The notes beneath the pieces are model-generated. The model had not been told where the DNA came from and did not search any database. It saw nothing but the letters and a program-made list of their open reading frames with translations. Of a stretch of DNA of 5,071 nt, positions 1 through 4,484 are shown piece by piece (the stretch's first letter is position 1; the number at the start of each line of letters is the position of its first letter). The position numbers were made by a program, and so were the translations under genes. The DNA is from Acidobacteriota bacterium (GTDB lineage Bacteria; Acidobacteriota; Terriglobia; Acidoferrales; UBA7541), in contig JAFAZL010000644.1 of assembly GCA_019239815.1 (NCBI GenBank), forward strand, positions 1-5,071, written 5' to 3'.

Positions 1-9
1 ACCGTACAC

Positions 10-44
10 CACTGATGACTGACGACCGACCACTGACGACTGAA
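10..44. repeat. Five tandem heptamers ending at the dipeptidase start
   Basis: Reading in steps of seven from base 10 gives CACTGAT, GACTGAC, GACCGAC, CACTGAC and GACTGAA, a degenerate consensus SACYGAC. The array ends one base before the ATG at 45. A period of seven is out of phase with codons, which suggests that this is non-coding and that the upstream in-frame ATG at 15, which lies inside the repeat, is not the real start. It resembles in kind the short tandem heptamer repeats known from heterocystous cyanobacteria, but the unit differs. It may extend left of the window, although bases 1-9 do not fit the unit. Confidence 0.75.
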
Positions 45-1415
45 ATGTCCACCGATCTCAAGCGATATCTCGATCAGAACGACCAGCGCTTTCACCGCGA
101 GCTGTTCGACTTCCTTCGCATTCCGAGCGTGAGCGCGCGGAGCGAGCACGACGCCGACACTGCGCGCGCGGCGGAGTGGGTCGCCGACTCGATGCGCGCC
201 GCCGGTCTCAGTGCCGAGGTGATGCCGACCGATGGACATCCCGTCGTGCTCGGTGAGTGGCGCGACGCGGGCGCGAACGCGCCGACGGTGCTCGTCTACG
301 GCCACTACGATGTGCAGCCCGCCGAGCCGCTCGATCTGTGGACTTCGCCCGCGTTCGAGCCGACCGTGCGCGACGGAAACATCTACGGCCGCGGCACCGC
401 TGACGACAAAGGCCAGGTTCACATCCACATCAAAGCGCTCGAAGCGCTGCAAAAAGTGCACGGAAAATTTCCGATCAACGTAAAAGTCTTGATCGAAGGC
501 GAAGAAGAAGTCGGCAGCGTCAGCCTGTGGGATTACGTCCAGAAAAATAAAGAGAAATTGAAAGCCGACGCGCTCGTCGTCTCCGACACATCGATGCTCG
601 CCAAAGGTGTGCCATCGATCACTTACGGATTACGCGGGCTGAACTACTATCAGATCGAACTCACTGGTCCGGCGCATGATTTGCACTCCGGCGTTTACGG
701 AGGAGCGGTTCCGAATCCGCTCACGATTCTCACCGAAATCTTCGCGCAACTGCACGACAAGAATTTCCGCGTCGCGATTCCAGGCTTCTACGATGACGTC
801 GCGAAAGTCGGCGCAGCGGAACGCAAAGCATTGAATGCACTGCCATGGAAAATGAAGGAGTTTGATAAGGCGGTCGGAGCGCCTGGTTACGCCGGCGAAA
901 AGGGATTTACCACCGTCGAGCAGCTTTGGATTCGTCCGACGTTTGAACTCAACGGAATCTGGGGTGGGTACCAGGGCGAAGGCGCGAAGACCGTGATTCC
1001 GTCGAAGGCGTACGCAAAATTTTCGACGCGATTGGTTCCCAATCAGAATCCGCAGAAAATCGCGAAGGCAGTCGAAAAACAAATTCGCAAGCTACTGCCA
1101 AAAACAGTGACGATGAAGTTTGAGGTTTTAAGCACGGGGAAGCCGTGGGCCGCACCGTTTCACGCGCCGATCTTCGCCAAGGCGCAAGCGGCGCTGGAAA
1201 AAGGATTCGGCAAGAAGGCCGTGTTCATTCGCGAAGGCGGATCGATTCCGTTTGTCACGCAGATGTATGACACGTTCAAAGTTCCTTGCGTGCTGATCGG
1301 TTTCGGTTTGCCCGATGAAAACGCGCATGCCCCCGACGAACATCTCTATTTGGAAAATTATTTCAGCGGCATCAAGGCGATCGCGCACTTCTACGCTGCC
1401 CTCGGCGATCGTTAA
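45..1415 (+). CDS. M20-family zinc metallodipeptidase
   Basis: A probable cytosolic di-zinc peptidase of the M20 (ArgE/DapE/CPG2/carnosinase-like) family that hydrolyses dipeptides or related small amides; the substrate cannot be read from sequence. Numbering from the ATG at 45, GHYDVQP supplies His87 and Asp89, GRGTADDKG the bridging Asp120, EGEEEVGS the catalytic Glu154 and metal ligand Glu155, SDT Asp181, and NAHAPDE His428. DLHSGVYGG (His214) matches the histidine that carnosinase-type enzymes donate across the dimer. The middle region, about residues 195-355, is the lid/dimerisation domain inserted in the catalytic domain. The length of 456 residues is normal and no key residue is missing. 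No signal peptide is seen. The frame is open upstream to the window edge, with another ATG at 15, but those ten codons lie in a heptamer repeat, so I start at 45. No clear Shine-Dalgarno precedes either ATG. GC falls sharply near base 420 inside the gene. Confidence 0.93.
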   Translation: MSTDLKRYLDQNDQRFHRELFDFLRIPSVSARSEHDADTARAAEWVADSMRAAGLSAEVMPTDGHPVVLGEWRDAGANAPTVLVYGHYDVQPAEPLDLWTSPAFEPTVRDGNIYGRGTADDKGQVHIHIKALEALQKVHGKFPINVKVLIEGEEEVGSVSLWDYVQKNKEKLKADALVVSDTSMLAKGVPSITYGLRGLNYYQIELTGPAHDLHSGVYGGAVPNPLTILTEIFAQLHDKNFRVAIPGFYDDVAKVGAAERKALNALPWKMKEFDKAVGAPGYAGEKGFTTVEQLWIRPTFELNGIWGGYQGEGAKTVIPSKAYAKFSTRLVPNQNPQKIAKAVEKQIRKLLPKTVTMKFEVLSTGKPWAAPFHAPIFAKAQAALEKGFGKKAVFIREGGSIPFVTQMYDTFKVPCVLIGFGLPDENAHAPDEHLYLENYFSGIKAIAHFYAALGDR

Positions 1416-1423
1416 TCAACAGT

Positions 1424-1435
1424 TACTATATAGTA
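1424..1435. promoter_or_regulatory. AT-rich 12-bp palindrome, possible operator
   Basis: TACTATATAGTA is a perfect palindrome nine bases after the dipeptidase stop codon. The hexamer ACTATA recurs twelve bases later (1425-1430 and 1437-1442), so the site also reads as an imperfect direct repeat. It could bind a dimeric regulator for the gene downstream, but it is about 400 bases from that start and no promoter is evident beside it. It may be chance in an AT-rich patch. Confidence 0.25.
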
Positions 1436-1476
1436 CACTATAACGAAGGCGTTTATAAATGGTACTTACGTCCGAC

Positions 1477-1507
1477 GGCGTGCCTCCGGAACTCGACAGG
1501 AGACGCC
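1477..1507 (+). terminator. Possible weak terminator of the dipeptidase gene
   Basis: GGCGT-GC-CTCC pairs with GGAG-ACGCC around an 11-base loop, giving a nine-pair stem with a two-base bulge. The sequence after it, TAACAATTTT, has only a delayed run of four T. It is the first substantial GC hairpin after the dipeptidase stop, 61 bases downstream, so a termination role is possible but weakly supported. Confidence 0.3.
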
Positions 1508-1745
1508 TAACAATTTTGGGTTGTGTTTACGTGCGGTCGAGCAACGCTGCGGTTAACCGTAATCGGATACACCCGATACCCCCTAGTGTTTTCCAATGAG
1601 TGTGTATGTTGCAGATTTCAGGTAGGTTGCGGGAGTGTTCGATTTCGGGACTGTGGAAACTATTGATTACACACGTGATACACCGTCGCGTAGCGTACAG
1701 GGGTGGGTGGACAAACTGTGGTTTGAATCGCGAGCGGGAGCGGTT

Positions 1746-1768
1746 CGCCTGTTAGGGAGACCCAGGCG
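1746..1768 (+). promoter_or_regulatory. Leader hairpin upstream of the DUF169 gene
   Basis: CGCCTG (1746-1751) pairs perfectly with CAGGCG (1763-1768), and GG/CC can pair inside the loop. A smaller GCGA/TCGC pairing (1730-1733/1745-1748) competes with its left edge. The hairpin is 66 bases before the DUF169 ATG in a G-rich stretch and could fold in the 5' leader of that mRNA. I match it to no known riboswitch class. Confidence 0.25.
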
Positions 1769-1834
1769 CAGGTCGGGCAGGGCGGCGGAATCGGTGTGTT
1801 ATTCTCGCGGTGCTGAAGACAAAAAGGGGGAAAG

Positions 1835-2554
1835 ATGAGTGCGGCGGCAAATTGGAAGGAACTCGAGCGGCAAATTGGAGCGGCAGTCAAGCTCGCGCGG
1901 AGACCTGTAGCAGTTACGTTTCTCGACTCGGCGCCTGCCGGGGTAGCGAAATTTTCGGGGACGGAGCCATCGGGGTGCAGCTTCTGGCGCCTGGCGGCCA
2001 ACGGGCAGACTTTTTATACTCTTCCGGAAAATCACTTTAATTGTGCGGTGGGCGCGTACACGCACAACATTCCTCTTTCGCCAGAGCGCGAAAAAGAGAC
2101 CGAGCAGACGCTGAAAATGATGTTTGATCTCGGGTACGTCAAGCCCGAAGAAGTGCCGCAAATTCCGCGGCTCGCAAAGACGCCGAGAGCCATTTTGTAT
2201 TCGCCGCTGGGCGACTCGCCGGCGGAGCCGGACGTCGTATTGTTCGCGGCCAAACCGTCTGCCGCGATGTTGCTCAACGAAGCTGCAGGTCGAGCAGGAG
2301 TGGCGAGCGGCATGCCGGCGTTGGGCCGGCCGACTTGCATGGCGTTGCCTGCGACGATCGTGCACGGGTCGATTTTGAGTTTGGGATGCATGGGAAACCG
2401 CGTTTACACGGGGTTGGGCGAAGACGAGATGTATCTGGTTGTGCGCGGCGCGGATTTGGCGAAAATTGCCGATGCGCTTGGTGTGATTACGGGGGCGAAT
2501 TCAGCGTTGCAAGAGTATGCGACTGGGCGGCGACGGGATTTGGCGACGAGTTGA
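1835..2554 (+). CDS. DUF169-family protein (COG2043-like), function unknown
   Basis: A 239-residue soluble protein that I recognise as DUF169 (PF02596, the uncharacterised COG2043 group found in archaea and bacteria). No reaction is established for the family, and I assign none. Visible landmarks are RPVAVTFLD near residue 23, a GCSFW motif (Cys48), the NCAVGAYTHNI segment (Cys70, His77), GRPTCMALP (Cys168) and LGCMGNRVYTG (Cys185). These are the only four cysteines, and each sits in a motif that looks conserved, so metal, cluster or thiol chemistry is a reasonable guess. There is no signal peptide or membrane segment. The start is well supported: AGGGGG lies four bases before the ATG, the same arrangement as at the cytochrome gene. 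The gene stands alone between a long leader and a palindromic repeat, so the context gives no pathway clue. Confidence 0.85.
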   Translation: MSAAANWKELERQIGAAVKLARRPVAVTFLDSAPAGVAKFSGTEPSGCSFWRLAANGQTFYTLPENHFNCAVGAYTHNIPLSPEREKETEQTLKMMFDLGYVKPEEVPQIPRLAKTPRAILYSPLGDSPAEPDVVLFAAKPSAAMLLNEAAGRAGVASGMPALGRPTCMALPATIVHGSILSLGCMGNRVYTGLGEDEMYLVVRGADLAKIADALGVITGANSALQEYATGRRRDLATS

Positions 2555-2600
2555 GAAGAGGCCGAAGCCGGAAGATAAGATTGTGCTGGTGTAGGTTGAG

Positions 2601-2636
2601 ATCCTTCGGCGGCTTTCGGGCCGCCTCAGGATGACA
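2601..2636 (+). repeat. ATCCT...AGGAT palindromic repeat, possible terminator
   Basis: ATCCT (2601-2605) and AGGAT (2628-2632) enclose a perfect GGCGGC/GCCGCC stem (2608-2613/2620-2625) with loop TTTCGG, followed by GACAGGCTTTT. The outer arms and the GACAG tail match the repeats at 4241 and 4427, which marks it as a third, diverged member of that family. Lying 46 bases after the DUF169 stop and followed by four T, it may also end that transcript. Confidence 0.6.
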
Positions 2637-2655
2637 GGCTTTTCGTAATGCGGTC

Positions 2656-2688
2656 AAAAAAGGGGTGAGGCGATGGCCTCACCCCTTT
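2656..2688 (-). terminator. Intrinsic terminator of the cytochrome c gene
   Basis: A perfect 13-bp stem (AAAGGGGTGAGGC at 2659-2671 with its complement at 2676-2688) closes a four-base GATG loop. Read on the minus strand, it is followed at once by six T (complement of 2656-2661), the classic Rho-independent layout, and it lies 60 bases after the cytochrome stop codon. On the plus strand the stem ends in only TTT followed by CTCATT, so termination of the convergent DUF169 transcript would be weaker but possible. Confidence 0.88.
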
Positions 2689-2747
2689 CTCATTATTCGG
2701 TCGCGTCTGGCTTCGATTCGATCGGTCGAGTTCCGTTCAAGCTGCGA

Positions 2748-3128
2748 CTACAGAGTCTTCACGTAGGCTGCGACGTCTTTGATTTGGGCTGGTTCGAGCA
2801 CGTCTTTGAAGGGCGGCATGAGGGTGTCGCCGTTTTCGATCCAGGTTTTGAGGGATTCGTCCGTGACTTTGTTGTTGTTCACGGTGAAGGTGCCGCGCTT
2901 GCCGATGCCTTTCAAGCCGGGGCCGATCTTCTTTGCGTCGCTGTCGGCGTAATGGCACACGCCGCACTTCTTGTCGAAGACTTCCTTGCCGCGGGCTGCG
3001 GCGGCCGCGTTTACGCCCGAGCCGGCAGATTTCTTTGCGGTCGTCGCGGGCTTTGCGTCATCCTGCGCGTAGACAGCGCCAGCGACAGCCAAGATTGCAA
3101 CTCCAACCAACATAAAATTGCGATTCAC
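2748..3128 (-). CDS. Small exported class I (monohaem) cytochrome c
   Basis: A predicted periplasmic electron carrier of 126 residues. Residues 1-21 form a Sec signal peptide: basic MNRN, a hydrophobic core VGVAILAVAGAV, and an AxA-type site ending VYA before QDD. An Ala/Lys-rich linker (about 25-45) follows. CGVCH at 55-59 is the covalent haem c site with His59 as axial ligand, GPGLKG (69-74) is the usual loop after it, and LMPPF places Met104 as the second ligand. The C-terminal helix (DVAAYVKTL) ends the fold. I start at the GTG at 3128 because AGGGGG lies four bases before it. The upstream ATG at 3149 has no such site and would add seven residues before the signal peptide. No oxidase, reductase or cytochrome maturation gene adjoins, so the redox partner is unknown. 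A terminator follows the stop. Confidence 0.9.
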   Translation of the reverse strand: MNRNFMLVGVAILAVAGAVYAQDDAKPATTAKKSAGSGVNAAAAARGKEVFDKKCGVCHYADSDAKKIGPGLKGIGKRGTFTVNNNKVTDESLKTWIENGDTLMPPFKDVLEPAQIKDVAAYVKTL

Positions 3129-3132
3129 GATT

Positions 3133-3138
3133 CCCCCT
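3133..3138 (-). promoter_or_regulatory. Ribosome binding site that fixes the GTG start
   Basis: On the minus strand AGGGGG stands four bases (AATC) before the GTG at 3128. The DUF169 gene has the same AGGGGG with a four-base spacer before its ATG. The match favours GTG over the ATG 21 bases upstream, for which this site would lie inside the coding sequence. Confidence 0.7.
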
Positions 3139-3199
3139 GAAGTTCGCATCGTTATGAGTGCGTTGATGCGGGCACGACACTAGACCAGGCCGAATACCT

Positions 3200-3219
3200 A
3201 GGTTGGACGCAGGTTGGAC
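3200..3219. promoter_or_regulatory. 9-bp direct repeat with 11-bp period, candidate regulator site
   Basis: AGGTTGGAC occurs exactly at 3200-3208 and again at 3211-3219, one helical turn apart, 72-91 bases upstream of the cytochrome GTG. Tandem half-sites at this spacing are typical of OmpR/PhoB-type response regulators. The regulator is unknown. The position suits control of the cytochrome gene, which reads away leftward, more than the TPR gene, whose start is over 340 bases away. Confidence 0.4.
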
Positions 3220-3226
3220 AGGAATG

Positions 3227-3240
3227 GTACGCCCGCGTAC
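3227..3240. promoter_or_regulatory. GTACGC-CC-GCGTAC inverted repeat, possible operator
   Basis: Two perfect 6-bp arms, GTACGC (3227-3232) and GCGTAC (3235-3240), flank a CC centre. The site lies seven bases to the right of the direct repeat, still upstream of the cytochrome gene. It could be a dimer-binding operator. Its short length means chance is not excluded. Confidence 0.3.
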
Positions 3241-3257
3241 TTTGCTGAACCAAGACA

Positions 3258-3322
3258 CTTCAGGGGCTAAAGCCCCAGTCGTCGGCGCAGCGGAACGCCG
3301 GACCTGAAGGTCCGACATCCTA
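3258..3322. repeat. Composite hairpin repeat with GGGGCTAAAGCCCC and CGGACCTGAAGGTCCG
   Basis: Three nested inverted repeats stand in 65 bases: GGGGCT/AGCCCC (3263-3276), CGGCG/CGCCG (3283-3287/3296-3300) and CGGACCT/AGGTCCG (3299-3314). In addition CTTCAGG (3258-3264) is the complement of CCTGAAG (3303-3309), so the two ends can pair with each other. From memory, the GGGGCTAAAGCCCC core is a common dispersed intergenic element in acidobacteria. I read it as a REP-like repeat rather than a gene-specific signal. Confidence 0.6.
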
Positions 3323-3561
3323 AAGAAAAATCAAGAGCAGCTCTATTTTCCATGTTCTGGGAGGGAATTTCCACCCTCAGGCTGCGGTGCAACGGCTTGA
3401 TATCGCCGTGGTTTATGGAGCGTGGTTGCTATCGGCTACGAAGACAAAATTCAGACGATTCGCTGACGAATTCCCGTCACAAAGTACAGGTTCCACGTAG
3501 CACACGCGCTGCACCATCGTACTGATGACGCGGGCGAAACGGCTTGCCACAATCGGTGATC
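3323..3561. other. Intergenic leader of the TPR gene with small inverted repeats
   Basis: No gene is supported here. Four inverted repeats follow one another: AGAGC-A-GCTCT (3334-3344), GAGGG/CCCTC (3361-3365/3374-3378) with GGAATTTCC inside, ACGGC/GCCGT (3392-3396/3405-3409), and ATTCG-CTGA-CGAAT (3458-3471). They could structure the TPR mRNA leader or be remains of dispersed repeats. I see no good -35/-10 pair and no strong Shine-Dalgarno before the ATG at 3562. Confidence 0.45.
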
Positions 3562-4044
3562 ATGACTCAGGAAACCCTTTCGCGCGCGTGGGAAGTGCTG
3601 CAGGACGCCTATCAGGCACAAATGGAAGGCGATTACGAGCGCGCCATCGAACTCTATCAGTCTTCTCTCGACCTCTGTCCGACAGCGGAAGCGCACACTT
3701 TCCTGGGCTGGACCTATCATTTTCAGGGCAAGCTGGATGAGGCCATTGCGGAGTGCAAACGGGCGATCGAAGTCGATCCGGAGTTCGGCAATCCTTACAA
3801 CGATATCGGCGCGTATCTGATCGAGCAGGACCGGTTCGATCAGGCGATCCCCTGGCTGGAGCGCGCGGTGGAAGCGGCGCGCTATGAGCCGCGGCATTTT
3901 CCGCACTACAACCTGGGGCGGGCGTATCTGGGCAAAGAGATGTATGGGAAGGCAATCGAGTGTTTTCAGCAGTCGCTTTCGATTGAGCCGCGGTATGCGC
4001 TGGCGCGGGAGGCGTTGGATTCGTTGAGGAAGATGGTGAATTAG
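3562..4044 (+). CDS. Tetratricopeptide repeat (TPR) protein
   Basis: A 160-residue protein made almost wholly of TPR helical hairpins, which act as scaffolds for protein-protein contacts. Four units can be placed: about residues 8-41 (AYQAQMEGDYERAIELYQSS), 43-75 (FLGWTYHFQGKLDEAIAECK, ending VDPEF), 77-107 (NDIGAYLIEQDRFDQAIPWL) and 114-146 (YNLGRAYLGKEMYGKAIECF, ending IEPRY). Each shows the G/Y...A...A...P spacing of the family. There is no signal peptide, membrane segment or catalytic domain, so it is probably cytosolic, and its partner is unknown. Similar stand-alone four-repeat proteins are, as I recall, widespread. I chose the ATG at 3562. In-frame TTG (3544) and GTG (3556) starts would add only a few residues, and none has a clear ribosome site. 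A strong terminator lies 38 bases after the stop. Confidence 0.88.
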   Translation: MTQETLSRAWEVLQDAYQAQMEGDYERAIELYQSSLDLCPTAEAHTFLGWTYHFQGKLDEAIAECKRAIEVDPEFGNPYNDIGAYLIEQDRFDQAIPWLERAVEAARYEPRHFPHYNLGRAYLGKEMYGKAIECFQQSLSIEPRYALAREALDSLRKMVN

Positions 4045-4052
4045 AGACGGAA

Positions 4053-4080
4053 ATTGGAAATGGGAAATTAGAAATTGGAA
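4053..4080. repeat. Four tandem heptamers after the TPR gene
   Basis: ATTGGAA, ATGGGAA, ATTAGAA and ATTGGAA run head to tail from 4053, eight bases after the TPR stop and two bases before its terminator stem. The unit length equals that of the array at 10-44, but the sequence is unrelated. Confidence 0.75.
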
Positions 4081-4082
4081 GA

Positions 4083-4108
4083 GGCGCGGCTTCGGCTGTG
4101 CCTTTTTT
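4083..4108 (+). terminator. Intrinsic terminator of the TPR gene with UUCG tetraloop
   Basis: GGCGCGGC (4083-4090) pairs with GCTGTGCC (4095-4102) over eight pairs, two of them G-U, closing a C(UUCG)G tetraloop, an exceptionally stable loop. Six T follow directly (4103-4108), with a further TTTT at 4111-4114. This is a textbook Rho-independent terminator for the plus strand. Confidence 0.88.
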
Positions 4109-4125
4109 GCTTTTGGGACGCGCGG

Positions 4126-4157
4126 AACGAAGTAACGAAGCAATGAAGTAACGATTC
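4126..4157. repeat. Four tandem octamers
   Basis: AACGAAGT (4126-4133), AACGAAGC (4134-4141), AATGAAGT (4142-4149) and AACGATTC (4150-4157) follow head to tail, the last one diverged. They lie just past the TPR terminator in non-coding DNA. Confidence 0.65.
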
Positions 4158-4186
4158 GGAGGCGAGGCAAAGGCCAAGAGATTCAC

Positions 4187-4213
4187 CACAGAGTTCGCAG
4201 AGGGCACAGAACG
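4187..4213. repeat. Three degenerate tandem 9-mers, then a polypurine run
   Basis: CACAGAGTT, CGCAGAGGG and CACAGAACG form three degenerate nine-base units. Bases 4213-4241 then run almost entirely A/G, broken only by C at 4224. This looks like a decayed simple-sequence tract and I see no function in it. Confidence 0.5.
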
Positions 4214-4240
4214 GGGAAAAGGACAGAAGAAAGAGAAAGA

Positions 4241-4297
4241 ATCCTTCGGCTGCGCTCAGGATGATTTGACAGCGCCAGGAACGGGCGCTGTCAAATC
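4241..4297. repeat. Palindromic repeat, copy A
   Basis: Two modules. First, ATCCT (4241-4245) and AGGAT (4258-4262) enclose TCGGCTGCGCTC. Second, a perfect 14-bp inverted repeat follows: GATTTGACAGCGCC (4263-4276) and its complement (4284-4297) around a seven-base loop AGGAACG. Copy B at 4427-4484 has both modules in the same order and orientation, so the pair moves or duplicates as one unit of about 57 bases. Confidence 0.8.
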
Positions 4298-4300
4298 AAA

Positions 4301-4328
4301 GCCCTCCGGTGATGGTGTGCCGGAGGGC
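4301..4328 (-). terminator. Probable minus-strand terminator downstream of the HU gene
   Basis: GCCCTCCGG (4301-4309) and CCGGAGGGC (4320-4328) form a perfect 9-bp GC stem with a 10-base loop. On the minus strand TTTGATTTGA follows, a broken U-tract. On the plus strand the tail GAAATT is poor. It lies about 155 bases beyond the HU stop, so it could be the main end of the HU transcript if hairpin B at the stop codon does not terminate. Confidence 0.6.
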
Positions 4329-4426
4329 GAAATTGATCGATCGAAGCGGCGCGCTTTCTGAAAAGCGGCCGGGTGATCGAAAACAGGAGCCCATGGTGCT
4401 GCTACGCGTCCGAGAGCGGCGGCGAG

Positions 4427-4484
4427 ATCCTTCGCTCCGCTCAGGATAATTTGACGGCGCCAAAAATCAGGCGCTGTCAAAATT
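4427..4484. repeat. Palindromic repeat, copy B, running into the HU stop codon
   Basis: ATCCT (4427-4431) and AGGAT (4443-4447) enclose TCGCTCCGCTC. Then TTTGACGGCGCC (4450-4461) pairs with GGCGCTGTCAAA (4470-4481) with one G-U pair around an eight-base, A-rich loop. On the HU strand the hairpin begins one base after the stop codon (4485-4483). Its tail, TTATCC, is a poor U-tract, so it is either a weak terminator or a 3'-end stabiliser of the mRNA. Confidence 0.8.

Larger units (their letters stand above)
1416..1834. other. 419-base intergenic region with palindromes and hairpins
   Basis: No convincing gene lies here. The left part has an AT-rich palindrome (1424-1435) and a hairpin (1477-1507). 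The middle holds a perfect 10-base palindrome CGGTTAACCG (1550-1559) and an ATCGG/CCGAT inverted repeat (1562-1566/1573-1577). The right part is G-rich with a stem at 1746-1768 and a good ribosome binding site before the ATG at 1835. I found no clear sigma-70 promoter, though transcription of the DUF169 gene should start here. A 67-codon ORF at 1635-1838 overlaps the DUF169 start and has no recognisable domain or ribosome site, so I do not call it. Confidence 0.6.

Noticed and set aside
630..1082. 150-codon minus-strand ORF inside the dipeptidase gene
   Set aside because: It is antisense to conserved M20 motifs, is Arg-rich as expected of a shadow frame and has no recognisable domain. The shorter minus frames at 949-1155 and 1128-1388 are the same kind.
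1635..1838. 67-codon plus ORF before the DUF169 gene
   Set aside because: No ribosome site, no motif, an Arg-rich C-terminus, and it overlaps the well-supported DUF169 start.
1799..2365. 188-codon minus ORF across the DUF169 gene
   Set aside because: Shadow frame full of Arg/His, opposite a recognisable family member with a good ribosome site.
2673..3140. 155-codon plus ORF antisense to the cytochrome gene
   Set aside because: The minus frame carries a signal peptide, CxxCH and Met ligand. The plus frame starts inside the minus-strand terminator and has no ribosome site.
3451..4170. Long minus ORFs (3451-4170 and 3560-4207) opposite the TPR gene
   Set aside because: They are antisense to clear TPR repeats, and their starts run through the tandem-repeat tract and the plus-strand terminator. 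Pro/Arg-rich composition is typical of shadow frames.
4256..4480. 74-codon minus ORF between the TPR and HU genes
   Set aside because: It is the translation of the palindromic repeats themselves. The phrase ILSGAKDL comes from the ATCCT...AGGAT module, a familiar artefact of translating this kind of repeat.
4241..4484. CRISPR array
   Set aside because: Only two repeat copies, diverged and about 130 bases apart, with no regular spacers and no cas genes. The short tandem repeats have no spacers at all.
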